Source: Struthidea cinerea
Taxonomy: Eukaryota > Chordata > Aves > Passeriformes > Corcoracidae
Assembly (NCBI GenBank): GCA_013397865.1
Contig: VZTI01005197.1
Location: forward strand, 2,150,533-2,214,532
Length of the DNA: 64,000 nt
Direction of reading: 5' to 3'
Positions 48,926 to 62,320 of the stretch are shown here, piece after piece. The translations under genes and the position numbers were made by a program. Each line of letters begins with the position of its first letter. Within the stretch, counting starts at the first letter, position 1. A model generated the notes under the pieces. The model ran no database searches and was not told where the DNA came from. It worked only from the letters and a program-made list of their open reading frames with translations.

Positions 48926-51900
48926 ATGCAGTCATGCCAGCTTTCCTTCAGGCTGCAATGGCACGAGCTCTGTGAAGACAAAGGGAAAATCAGTCCTGGC
49001 ACTGCACAGTGCTGGAATGGGAAGAGATGAAAAACAGAGAGCAAACAACTCAGACCCCAAAGTCCTAAGTGCATTCAGTTGAGCAGGCATCAAAAACACC
49101 TGAAGGGACAGAGCTTGCTGCATGGACACGAACTTTTACAGCCCAGAGCAAAGCGTACAAACGTACCGAGGCTTACAGCTCCTACTTAAACACGTACTTC
49201 CCTGCCCCCCAAACCTAAAGTCAGAATACTGGTGGTAAGAATACTAAACACCTCCGTGAATCTTGTACTCAGCCATTAGGTTTTGACAAGTCTGCTTTGC
49301 TGTGCAGGCTAGCTTAGATTTTCAGAGGCTCGCAAACTGACCAAAAATGGAGAGCTTAACATAGCTGTATGCAGAGTTGGATGGATGCCGTGACAAATTT
49401 CAAGTCTCTGCTTGAAAACTGGCTAGAGCTTCAAAAGCAAAACAGGTATGCACTAATTTCAAGATAAGCAAAACATCTTTACTCCTTAACCATGTTCTCA
49501 GAAATGGACAAACTTTAAACTCTCCCAGAATGCCACCTAACTGAGGCAGATGCTTGGCTTGAAGAAATTCATCCCAAATGCTTATAATTTGAAAATTTGT
49601 ATACAGTTTAAAATGAGGTCACGCACACAAGCAAATCAAAAGAAGGAATCTATTCACTACTTCCCATGGGCAGGCAGGTGTTCAGCCACCTCCAGGAGAG
49701 CAGGGCCCCATTGCACATAATGGTGACTTGGACAGAAAAATACCATCACTCCAAACGTGTCCCCCACTTCCTCCTTCTTTCCCCCACTTTATATACTGAG
49801 CATGATGTCACATGGGCTGGAATATCCCTTTGGTCAGTTTGGATCACCTTGCCTATCTGTGTCCCCTCCTAACCTCCTATGCACCCCCAGCTTCCTTGCC
49901 AGCATGTCCACACAGAAAGCAGAAAAGGCCTTGGCTCTGTGTAAGCCCTGTTCAGCAATAACAAAAACATCTCTATATTATCAACTCTGTTGTCAGCACA
50001 AATCCAAAACACAGCCCTGTACTAGCAGCCACTGTGAAGAAAATTAACTCCACCCCAGCTGAAAAGCAGCACAGTGGCTTTTGCTTTCCCTATTAAACTG
50101 TCTTTAACTCAAGCCATGTGTTTTCTAGCTTTTACCCTCCTGATTTTCTCCAAGCTGCTCTGTGGGGCTTAGTTGGTGTTTGGGGTTAATCCGTGACAGG
50201 TGTCCATAACAGAAAGCACCAGATTACACTATCTTCACTCATAATTAGAACATACACACTCATCTTTTTAATTGCTTTTTCCACTTCCTTGCTGTTACAT
50301 CTACTGTAAACCTCACCCCTGAAAATTCAGCCATTGTTTTATGTCAACACTCTTTTGTCCTGCTGGGGGAACAGGCTAGCCTACTAGGTATTTAAACAGA
50401 TTCAGTGACCAGCTTTTCAAGAAGGCACAGACTGTGATTCCTATCAAAGATTCTCTGTATTTCTCCTCCCAGGTTTCTTCAAAATAATGAAAAGGGTTAT
50501 TCAGAAGATAAAGCATGTAAAGATACCTATATGTAGTCAAATACAGCAAACAACTTGAAAGAGTAAGAAACTAAACAAGGGTATGTTTCCTTCTTGTTCA
50601 AAGCTCCCGTGACAATTCATTCTGAGGATTCTTGGCTCACCACTGATGTTAGTGTGATTTGATGGTGCTTAAAACAGTGCACAAATGGCTTCTCCATTTC
50701 AAAACTGGACCTGATTATTTTGCCTGTCTCCTCTTCTGAGGAATGAACATCAGAGAAAAGATGTAAAAACAATTTAAGAAATCTGTGTATGTCACGTGCA
50801 TATCTTTGTCATCCAGGTCTCCACAGAGCAAGAATTCTCATCAAGAGTTACTAGAATTGTGAGATTATTCACCAACAAGGTTTATTTGATGGAAAAGGCA
50901 TGTTAGAGTAACCCAAAATTTCCGCTGGTGTTTATTTTAATGTGAAAAGGTCCGTCTTAGGTTTCTTTGCAAACAAGCAAAAAAAAGTTAGCAGGCATGC
51001 TCCTGCTTCCAACCAGTCCTCCAGGACCTTCATATTATCATTGTTATTACTATTAAGGGTGATTTCACTTGACTATCAGTCAAACCTGTGGTGCAAGGCA
51101 AAGCTGAACTGCTGCACAACTTTTTGCATATGGACTATGCCAGACATTCTCAAGAACAGCACTGGAATATTTTTAAAGCTGTTACAACCTGGTATTCTTC
51201 TCCTTCAATAATGTCAGAATAAATCTCAAAAATCATGATTCAACCTCTGGAACCAATTGATGTCTTTACCAGAACAGAAAAGATACTTTAAAGTGGGTCA
51301 TATAGATCAATACATCCATTAGAATGGGTCACAAGAACCTGATCATAACTTTCTGTTGTAAAGGATGTCATGAGATTAAATAGCCTAAGACCAAACAAAA
51401 ATTACCAAAGATTTACTTAATTATCTCTCTGAGGCAGTTTCTGTTCAAACAATATAGGATATTTCAGCAACCTCTACAGTTCTGTGAAGGTTACGAAGAT
51501 TCTGTGAAAGTAGTGCAAATTAAAAAATAAATGAATAAAACATTTCCAGTAACATGGAATTCTCTTTACTCAAACTTTCCTTAGTCAAACTTTTTAAAAA
51601 TAGGTTATAAAGTCTCCTAATTATAGAGTACTGAACCTCATTCAGTCAATCACAGCTCTAGATCCTCTCAGAATAAACACTACACTACTGATAAATGTAC
51701 TATATTCTTCTTAACACCATTTAGCTCCTTATATGAGCCAGGGCATAACTAAGGTGCTTGATGCTGATCTATGCAGAATACTCATGCTTAAAGGAGTCAC
51801 TGTCAATATTTCACATTGCTGGCTGAAGCGTAACGAACACTAATGAAGAACTTTGTCATGGTTTTCTAAAGGAGAAGTCTAATAGCCTGGGAATCCTGAC

Positions 51901-54539
51901 ACTAAACACATTAGTTCATTCCAATCTCGTTTTCCAGTCCTTCACCTCAGCTACCCACCTTTGATTCTAGTCAGAAAAGTTAATTTATCTTTTCCTCTAT
52001 CAAATATATAATCATTCTACTCTCAGGAGTCTGTTGCATAAATCCAGACTCTTCACATACTCACAAGTACCTATCCAGAAGAGGCAAAGCAAAACAGACA
52101 ACATGCAGTACCATACTTGCACAATGCAGTAAGGAAACAGGACATTAAAATTACATATTCTCATTTGTTCAACAGAGTAATTTTACATCAACTATTAGTG
52201 TTTTCACATCCTGTAGTATAGTTATATGTGCTTCTGTAATGCACATAATCCTCTTCTCTTTAGGAAGCTCCAGGAAACACACTTGTTGATTCACACCAGA
52301 GCAGAACATTACTACATAAAACTAGTATTTGTGTGTGAATGCACATCAAAAAGCAAGTAAAGTGGATCCCAAAAGAGCATCTTGCTTATTTTTGCATCTC
52401 TAGTTTTGCTGAGCTTATTCAAAATGCTTCCCAGTTACAAGAGATCTCACAGCACAGCTATTACACTTTGTGCAGGCATGCCATTCAAATGAGGTAATAA
52501 AACCTACTAAGTGGCAAGATTCTACGTCTCAGTATTTGGTATTGCACAAAGACTCTAAAATAGCTTTTTATGATATTTGAATGAGATGAACAGAGTAACC
52601 CCAATAAATATAAAAAAGGGGTAGCTCCTAGTAGCTCTGTCCTACTTTTAGTGCTTTTACTCTAACAGCAATGCTATTCTCTACCTCCCCTGTAGCAGAT
52701 TGCAGTTTTCTCCCTTCTTTGTAGCATGGCTAATAAGTTCTGGGTTAGAGCAGCTTAGACCTCAGGCCACTAGTATGTTGAAATCAATTATGCAAAGCCC
52801 ATTCATTTTGATACAATGTACTAAACTGCTGCTGTCACTGCAGTAGAATGGCTGCTCAGATTGTTGTTTTGGATTTCTCCCCCCCTTTTCTTTTTTATCA
52901 TTACAATGTCTTCAACCACTGGCAAAGTCGGCATTCTTTACTGAATATACTGCCTCCTACCTAGGATGCAATGCCCACTTCATTAATCTATTAATTCAAA
53001 GGCACTGATATAGCGGGCTTCTCAAGGTACTTTTCAGCTTGCAAAACTGGTAAGAAATCTTTTCCTTTTTTGAAAAAAAGTGAACCTTTCTCCGTCAGTT
53101 TAGTATGCCAAGTCAGCTCAACATAGGGTCAGACAGGAACAAGAAAGGAGGAGGGAGCAGGACTACCCTTTTTGGCAATTGCAAACCATTTCATTGGTAC
53201 AGCCAACTCATGCAACCTTCACATCCTACCTTACTAAAGGCTGTGAAAAATGACATGAAAATACACTAAAGCCACTAAACATAATGAACTTAAAACGCAC
53301 GATTCAACATTACAACTTACTCAGCTCTTAGAACTCTCTGAGCCCACAAAAGAAGTAAAAAGTTAGTAGTTAAAGAATCCCAAGTGGCTTATATGTTGCC
53401 AGGGAGATAAATTAAGAAAGAAACAGGAAACGATGCTTCAGTCTATAAATATGAGGTGCTAATGTGGAAGGAGGGGCATAACTTTCAACTTGCAGATCCC
53501 AAGCTTATACAAAAGACCCCAAACAAAGGACACACAAGAACCCCTCACGACGGCTGCGGAAAACAAAGTACTTCACTACAAAACTGAGCATGTATTTCCA
53601 GGTACATTATTTCTGACAGCAAAGCCAATATCAAAAGTATCTGACTTCCCTGATCCGTTCTTCACCCGCTTTCCTTCACCTCTCCATACACAGCCCATTG
53701 TTCCCTGCAAGGTGCCAGTGTGACTGAAATGTCCCAGATTAAAATAGACAAAACCCCCTTCTAATTAGACTCAATAACTGTGACATAAATACTTTCCAAT
53801 AGTAAGAATGATACAACACTTGAATACAGAATAGAGAGATGCTCAAACTAAGTCATGCATCACGTAATGAAAGGCTGCAAAGTTAGTGATTTCTCTCTAA
53901 ATGTACAGTCCTGAGTTTCAAAGACTATGTTTTGAAATGCCTCCTGGACAGACGAGCACGCAGTGTAATTATTCTGAGCCTAAGTTGCTCCTTCACAAGT
54001 GTTCTTGTGAACTAACGAACAGAAAGCACGCAAACTAGGTGTAAAAGAATCACCTGGTGACCAGCCACACGATGAGCTCAGACACTGTCACTTGCAATCA
54101 TCCTCAAAGTTATGCAAAGTCTGGGAAAGAAAGAAGGTACAACAGGCCACAGGAGAGCTATGCCACTGTAAACACCGCGGGAATGTAAACACAGTGCAGC
54201 ATAAATGCTGTGGGTGTTGGCAGAAAGCAGCTCTGCTGCTGAGGGACCAGCTTGCCAGCACTGCAAAACTTGTTCCTTTCCCATCTCCCAGCCTCCTCCA
54301 AACCCTTTCAATTCAATCTCAAACTGCAATGATCATTAAAAACAATGAGTACGTCTGGCGCAAGTAAACGTGCCTTGACTATCAACGATTCATTAAGTAC
54401 CTGGCACTGGATCCATAATATGGAATTCTGACATGGAAAGAAAAGCTTTAGAGCTCATTCAAAAGTATGAGGTTTACATATAAAAGACTTAAAAGGTGCA
54501 TCTTTGTCTAACAAGTAGAGAAGGCTAGGTCCTTTGTAG

Positions 54540-55018
54540 TGATGTTGATAGTTTTATCCCTTGCGTAAGATAATTTTCCTATTTAGATACCACCTTTTCC
54601 AAATCACAGATAAATTAAGTCAACTTTAGTTAATGTGGTAATGATTTGTAGTGAGTGGCAGAAATTCCCCTGTAATTATGCATGAATTGATGTGTGATTT
54701 TCTAATGAGCTTAAGTGAAGAAATCATCATTTTGTGATAAATGCTTTATTTCTTAAAATGCTCATAACACATTTCTAATAAATTTAATCAAGCAACTCGC
54801 ACTCATGTAACATTTACAATTATTAAGTGTGCAGTCTTTTACACCACCTTATCGCTTTGGCTGATTGCTGTGTGTTAAAGTTTAGCATTTCATAAACATG
54901 GTTATAACAACCATTATGTTATTTTTGCTCAGAACCATGAATTATTTCAATTTGAAGTTAATTTACATTCTGTATGAGCTTTGTGCCTCAAAGGCAAATT
55001 CTTTTGCCATTTACAAAT
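54540..55018. promoter_or_regulatory. candidate conserved non-coding element (enhancer-like)
   Basis: This is AT-rich but not repetitive sequence, dense in developmental transcription-factor motifs: TAATTATGCATGAATT (homeodomain and POU-like) near 54675, TTAATTT, TTATTAAGTG, CATTTACAATTATTAAG and CATAAACATGG. It has no simple repeats, no transposon phrases and no coding frame. That texture is typical of deeply conserved elements in vertebrate gene deserts. It is inference from pattern only, and I could not align another species. Confidence 0.5.
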
Positions 55019-58000
55019 AGATGTACACATTAGGAAATGAAATTAAGTGCTTCTACCTTCCTGGACACACCTTGTCCTTCAGCATGTCCTGTAAGGGACA
55101 GCAAAGTCTCACTATAGTAACCTTATTACTGGATTCCAAATTAAAAAGAATTCCCAGAGTACAACTGCTTCATCCCTCTGAAACATCCTTTATCAGCCAC
55201 CCCCAATTCTGCCAACTCTCCTGCACTGAAAACCAGTACATATTCAAGCTGGTAGCAGAGCTGAATTCCCGTGGATGCTGGAGAGTCAGAAAGCTTTCTA
55301 AAATGACCTGAAGGCACCTTATCCTGTGTTCTCTTCACCAGGAATTTTAGCTCAGACCTTTCCTACCACAGCAAGCTGCTATAGGGAATGGATGACCTGA
55401 GGGGAGTCACAGTTCTAGAGATTTCTATGAGTTATCCCATCTTTACAGACTGGAAATCAGATACTTCCTACAATTCCACACATTTAGATGCTGGAACTTA
55501 GCTATCCCAAGTGTACCAAATGGGTTAGCAACTTCCTAGTAGGAGGTCTGCCTGACCAAGGGGAGCCTCCAGCTCTGCTATGCTTCCTCACACTCTCTAC
55601 AACGATCTCTTATTAGAGCTTCTGAAGAAAAAGGTAAAAGAGGAAACCTTTCTCAGCATTCCACATGTGTAACTATTTTTTTTTTGTTTCTCACTACAAA
55701 TAAAAACCTCATATGAAAAGAATTTTAAACTTGAGATGTTGAAGGTGGCCAGTTTTAAATGCACAATCAGTGTTAAGTGGTACCAGTAGTAAATCTCAGA
55801 CAAATTCCTTACACAAATGCTGTCCCTAGAGCTAGAAAATGGTTCCAAGAACCAAACATTAGCACCTCAAAAGACAAGAAAAGATCCAACATTTCATACA
55901 TACATATACACAAATTTTTATTTTGATGCAAGGGTGGTCTGAAGCCATTTAAATTTCAGTTAACATGAAGAATATAGCCTAAAAATAAACCCATCCTGCT
56001 ATCTCAAGAACAGTAAGAAAGAGGCTTGGAATAACTACTTGAGCCCTTGAGTACTCTAGAACACATCATGAATGCATAAATATCAGTGAATACACTGATT
56101 TTGGTTTGAACTTAGTAACTTATTACCGAACCCAAGTTCCAACAGTCTACATCCAAAAGGACTTTATTACATGTTCAAGTCCCTTAAAATGCACAGCAGA
56201 ATTGTAGCAGAAGCATATCTTAGCAAGTTTCTCTCTTAAGAACCTCTGTATTATAGCTGTGAATAAATCCATCTGGATTATAATTTTTCTTTCTGTCTTC
56301 CCACCTGTTCTCGAGTGAGGTCAAAAAGGTGAGTGACAGTGACAAACTAAAACCCTGTTCCTTCAGCAGGTATTCATTCCTCCCTCATCCTCACAGGCAT
56401 TTTTCAAGTTCTTTTCCTCCACTGGTATGAAGTTCAATCACAGAAGTCAGAATCAAGCTTCAGACTACTCTGTTCTGCCAACCTGTTATTGCCAAATTTT
56501 GTCCTCCCACAGCCAGAATGTATTTCACAGCCTAATTCATATCATTTAATCATCCTCCTTCAAATATCCAGACTCCTCCTCATCTCAGTTACACTCCCTG
56601 ATTGTGTATTTCTTAAAGTTTTTATGCTATAATCAATAACAATGCCAAAGATTAAAAAAAAAAAAGAAAGAAAGAAAAAAAAAGATACTGTGGTAATGTA
56701 AGGCTGGAGTTTTTGAGGGAGGAAGATACTGAACTTCCACTGGGTTCCAATGGGAGTTGGACTTCCATTTGTTTTACATGCCTCGGAATATCTCAGGTCT
56801 AATATACCAAATACATAGTGTGGGAAAGACAGAAGGAAGCAAAGGGTTTGATAAACGTAGGAGCACTGGTTCTCCTCAAAAGATTAAAATAACTGTCAGT
56901 TAACTTAAATGCTCAGGCTTCAGCAAAACCAAACATCTCCTGACTTGATTCACTTTAGGACTCAGTGCATAGTCTTAATTCCACTGCTTGCTTACAACAA
57001 AATACTAGAGTTTTAGTTTAAGGTTAACAAAGCTTTAATTTATTGAACCTCAAATGTCAAAATTTGCATTATTTTCCTGCAGCTGTGTGTGCTACACCAA
57101 GTGGCTCACACTCAAATGTTACTAAAAAAGCCCATCAAAAAAGCAAACAATATATGCAGTATTTTATTAAAAGCTGTTAAAATCTTGCTTTTCTATTGTA
57201 AAATTCTTCTGAATAAAGTTGTGTACATTTTTCCCTCCTCTGAAAGATTTATTTAATATAAAAAAAGAAGTAATGCACTTGGAAGTATGTGTGGACAGAG
57301 CACTGCAGTTTTCCTTTCCAAGGAAGCAAATAAATACTCAATATTTTTCACTTACATAAAGAACATGCACTATACTTACACATTTTTTAATGCAGGCTAG
57401 GTTGGAGGTTCTCTCCTAAAAACATTGTTTCATTTCTCTCTTGAAAAAGGTCCCATCTCTAGAATTGTTTAAATAGTACTTTTCTTTATCAGGACTTTTA
57501 TTTTATATGTATCTAGATGTAGTATTTCTCTAATCTTGTATCCTGTATATGGGGTCAGTTACAACATTAGTGACCATTCCATATTTCAAAGTAAAAACCC
57601 ATTTAAAAGGTAAAACACTATAAAATCATCAGGAAATTGTAATATTAGCATTGTGCTTTCTCAGCCTACACTCACATTCTGTAGTAAAATGGAAACATTG
57701 CATTCATCTGATCTGGATCTCAGGTTAATTCATCAATAATATTTTACAATGTTATCTGGCCATCAACATTTTATGAAAGTTATTTGCACCTTCCACTGAG
57801 CTGTAAAAATAATGAGCAATATAAATTCTAATTTTTATGTTTCACTAAAACATGGAATAGTCAAACCTAAACCAAAACATCTCTACAATGCACAAAGAAA
57901 GATGTAAAGTAAGACCATTTTTAGAGACTACTGTCGAGCTACACACTTTGTTGTTAACTTTGAACAGTTTTTCAAGATGAAAACAAAGTATGTTCTTCCT

Positions 58001-61000
58001 CCATTCTACGGTCTATCCTGATACAGATACACAATCTGTCAGGCAGTAAGGTACACTTACATACATTGTTTATTGCTTACCTAATAACATTGGCTACCTA
58101 ATTTTGGAATAATGCTATCCATCATGGCCAGCAGACAGTAACAATAATAGACATTTCACTTGAGCAAAAATCCTTGCAAATTCTGCCAAAATAAGGAGAG
58201 CAAGTCGAGGAGCAGTGCAGCCATGAAGTGCTCTCTTACTGACTGGCGCCATCCCTGCAGTGAATACCCCTACAAACAGGTGTAAGCCACAGACATCGCA
58301 GTACACAGCTTCTTTTTACAGCTCCAGCTCAAGAAAGTGTTCTGGTACATATCTAAACCAAATAAATTCTCAAATACCTTTCAAAACACGCACCTTTCTC
58401 ATCAACTGTCTTGTCTGTATTGGCACACTCAATTTAAACTGTAAAAGAGGACAAATAGATCAATACTAAAATATTTCAGCAGTAGGCATGACATAAACCC
58501 AGATATGTTTTAATATGTTGTTAGCATTACCTGTGGCAGGAAATGTTTTTATTTTAACTGAAAAACTTCCCTTTATCTTGAACAGTGTTGGCATAAAGAA
58601 AATGCATGGAACGGATGAAAAGGACAGAAAACAGGTAGACTATCCCCAAACCTATTTCCAAGAGTGAGAGGAGATTCTTTAGATGAGTTAGTAGAGACTT
58701 TATAGGAGTCATAGCTCCTGAAAAGTTAATGTATTAAACGAATAGTAAGTAGCACACTTAATCCCCCAAAATTACAAACCCACTCATCATTTGCCCACGA
58801 TATTTAGTTATTGGAACACGCTGAATATTAATGAGCACACTGAAATGTACCTACCCTGCCTGTTTCAGTGCCACTTGTAGTCAAAACTATGGCATTAACT
58901 CACAGGTTCTGCATCCCAGGAACCGGCAAGCAGTGCCAAAGAATCCTTGTTAAGTTATAATTACAAGATTTCTGCTTTGCCATCCACTTCAGAGGCAGAC
59001 ACGTGATCTCAAGATGCCAGCTCTTTAGCATTAGACGGAAGAAGGACAAGATCACTAATTAAAACCAGTTAAAAAATGAAAAATTTAAAATATTTTCTAC
59101 AAACTGCTCCAATTTTCCAGTGCACCATAGCTACTCCCTGCCCTAAAAATCATCTACATGGTTTTGTAATTAAAGTTTTACTGAAAAAGAGGAAATATAT
59201 TTATAAGGAAATATACTTTCATGTACCGAAAAAAATTTTTAAAAAGATGTATCAGAGTAGGTGCAGTCCAGCCTGAGATGAAGCATGGTTTAGCTAGTTT
59301 TTTATACTTAGTCTTGCTTCTGTCACATTACTTGCTCTATATGAAATTTTAAATAAATTCAGAATTATAAGGGGAATAAATTCCCAGCCTCATGCAGTAG
59401 TAGAAAGAAGGCTGATGGCAGTAACTTCTATTTTCTTACATACTATAAAACCCTTGAGACATTCCTATTAATAATCACTGACAAATGCAGAGAAAAAATA
59501 ATAAAATAAAGACCTGAGTAAAGTTTTAGGAAGAAGGGTACTTATCAGTTATGGAATTCATCTGGGTATGACACAGGTTGCTGCAGACATAAAGACATTC
59601 AAAGTCCTTGCTTCAGGGTTCTGGAGCATAAAATATTCATGGTGTATAATTTTGCATAATTTGTTTAGCTACTGAAGCATGATTTAGTTCCTTGGTGCAC
59701 AGACACAAAGAAAAGAATGAAAGAAGGAACAAAATATTTGACCAAAACTAAAGGTTTTTTTGTATTCTCTTGTGTGTGGTGTATGAAAACATCCATATGC
59801 ACACAAACTAGTCTCCAGATATTGCAAATAAACAAGTGTGTATGGATATCAATACCAAAACATCTTTAATGTGTTTGGTGTTAGATTCTCAAGCTTTTGT
59901 TCATTTACTGAAGACACTGACTTCCCCCCAGCCACACGCTGTACTCTCAGAAATATATCTGAGCCGAGCATAGACAAACTCCAGATTCAGAAAGGATCTT
60001 CTGTATTCACCAGCTCTAGGCTACTTCTTACTTACTCAAATGCTCTGTATACAAAGAACAAACATCACTATGAAGAATCCAAGCGATGTTGCGGCTAGGG
60101 TATTCAAAGGTATTGGTATTTCAGCCTGATCTCCCTTTGAGATAAATCTAATGCAAAAAGAACTCTGCAATTCAGAACACAAAACCACACACTTTACCCT
60201 GGATTTGCAAAATCAAACACAAATACAGGAGTGTCCAAGACAAATTCACACCCTCTTTCTGACAGTGACTCTGCACCAAAGTCCCAGTGACTAGATTCAA
60301 AAGAACACCACAAAATAAGAGCAGGTGCTCCTTCCTCTTTAAGCACTCTTGTTAGTTTTCACACTTTTACTCAGTTCTGTAATAAAACTGACTGGCCTAC
60401 AGTTCCAGAGCTCACACTTAAAATACAACAAAGAACAGACGGGGAAGGGAAAGAGCAACAACAAGTTAATGAGAGTCCATATTAAATTTTCTTTTACTGA
60501 ATTTGTGTGTTCTGCTTTTTTTAAAATTACTTATTTGAAATAGTTAATTAAAAAGTGTAGCTTTTTTCCATATACAGAGTCAAAAAGATTACTGACAACA
60601 TTACTGTGAATCAGTCTGTTAATTGCTATTTCAACATATATATGTGCACTCCCTTGGAAACATGTAAGTAATCACATCTAGATAGAAAGTTGTTGGAAGG
60701 ACTTTTAAAATAAATATTTTGGGAAACAGATTTTCCATTGTTACAATACTTTTACAACCATCTATAAATCATAACAGACTTTATACTTTTAAATAACAGT
60801 TACATTTATCTTCTTTCCTCGCTTACTCCAAACACAATTCACTGGGAGTTGGGCCTAATTGAGAGATTTTGGATCAGGACACTACTAAATATGATGTGGA
60901 AATAAAACTGCAAACAATAACATGAATTACATCTTAAGGAAGAAGTCTCAAAAGTTAATAATGGAGCTAGGCTCTCCATTTCTCTAAAAAAATAGATCAA

Positions 61001-61809
61001 AGAGAACATTTAACTACATGTAGACCTTCTCAGCTGTCCCATCCTAGGTCTTATGAAACTCACATGGAAAAATACAGATAGAAACATAAACAGATTGATG
61101 GAGGTATTGCTCTGCTCTTTCACTTTAGCCACTGATTAGGCACAGAGGCCACAGAGAGCTGCTCTTCCCCGTCACAGCACAATAGAGCCCAACACTGGAG
61201 AAAAGAAAGGATTAAAATCCTCATGAAACAGGCTACATGCATCGGATTTTGAAAGACACTTCGTTGAATTCTGATGACTTTTTGTTTGGGAAATGACTTC
61301 TGTATATTTATTTGCAATCTAAGTTTCCTTACGTAAAAAACATTATTCTGTCCGCTATGCCAGTTTCAACATAACTGGTATGTCATAATCTGTGAGGCCA
61401 GATGAGGAGAAAAAAAATACCAATAATTTAAATATGTTTTGACTTTACTGGTGTGTAAAAAAACGTGAAACAGGAAACCGTCTATTGAGTGCAACCCCAA
61501 ATGAGCTTCTGACCTGCTATTGCCAGAGGGAACATAATCTTTTCACGCAAAATTACTTTGCTACCATTTTAAATCCATGTAAAATTCAACAAGTATGTAA
61601 ATCAGATAGGAAGGGATGACAGAAAGAGCAAACACACAATAGAAATTCCTTAAAATTTTCTTCATAGTCCCTAACCAGCAGATCAAACTTGACCATTTCC
61701 AAGTAACTGCTTGTCAGTGCTGCCTTTGTACCTCAAGAAGCTCTGGGAGCAGGAATTAGTTGGGGTCGGTCAAGCAGCAGCAGCCTCTGCACCGCCTGCA
61801 TTTAGCGCC
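55019..61809. other. intergenic, no gene seen
   Basis: AT-rich, with only short open frames. It contains an A/G simple repeat (56654-56685). A short stretch near 60380-60410 (CTGACTGGCCTACAGTTCC) resembles antisense CR1 but is too short to call. No RNA gene is recognised. Confidence 0.7.
56654..56685 (+). repeat. A/GAAA simple repeat
   Basis: An A-run followed by GAAA units and more A, a homopurine microsatellite. Confidence 0.85.
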
Positions 61810-62320
61810 TGTCTGCGAAAGCAAATAACATAACAGTTATTTAAAGTCCTTTGGAAAATCACGTCACCATTGCTGAGTGCTTCCATACCTCAGGCTACAT
61901 GAAGACAAGTTAAGTCTTGCTGATTCCGAACTCTACCATTTTGTTTTATTTCACTGTGATGGGCAGGCTGGGAGTCACCCAAGACAATGAACGTAGCCAT
62001 AGCCCTTCTTCATGGTAAACATATAATTTCCCCAGTGATCCAGTAAGCAATAACAAGAAGTTATGTGTAGTACATAGAGTGTTTCTATTCCCCTGGGTTT
62101 AATATGGCTCACAGTGAAATTGATTTTCTGGAATCTTGCAATAAACCTCATCAAAGTAAATGAAACCCACGCTGGTTTTTTATCAAGTGATTGGATTTGG
62201 TGTGATAAATTAACCCTCACCGTCAGAGAGACTCCCAATAATGCACTTGCTCAATTAAACTCCTCCAGATTCTGTTTAGATTTTAATTTTTCTATAGGAC
62301 TTATTTAACTCACTCAAAGC
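61810..62320. promoter_or_regulatory. candidate conserved non-coding element (second)
   Basis: Motif-dense, non-repetitive AT-rich sequence: CAATAAACCTCATCAAAGTAAATG, TTATCAAGTGATTGGATTTG, GATAAATTAACC and GCTCAATTAAACTCC (described in parts between about 62135 and 62265). These include NKX-like CAAGTG, homeodomain TTAA/ATTA and GATA cores. It has no coding frame with family likeness and no repeat signature. Conservation is an inference. Confidence 0.4.

Larger units (their letters stand above)
42185..54539. other. intergenic, no gene seen
   Basis: About 12.4 kb with no supportable gene. It holds a 13-bp tandem duplication (45618-45643), a 190-codon open frame at 46711-47283 that starts at TTG and has no family likeness, and a strongly pyrimidine-rich block (48595-48925) that produces overlapping stop-free frames. 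No RNA gene is seen. Confidence 0.72.

Noticed and set aside
48574..49030. Two overlapping + strand frames of 133 and 131 codons
   Set aside because: Both are caused by a pyrimidine-rich block that cannot make stop codons; the translations are low-complexity.
60340..60410. Possible antisense CR1 scrap (CTGACTGGCCTACAGTTCC)
   Set aside because: Only about 20 bases match the remembered consensus; too short to separate from chance.
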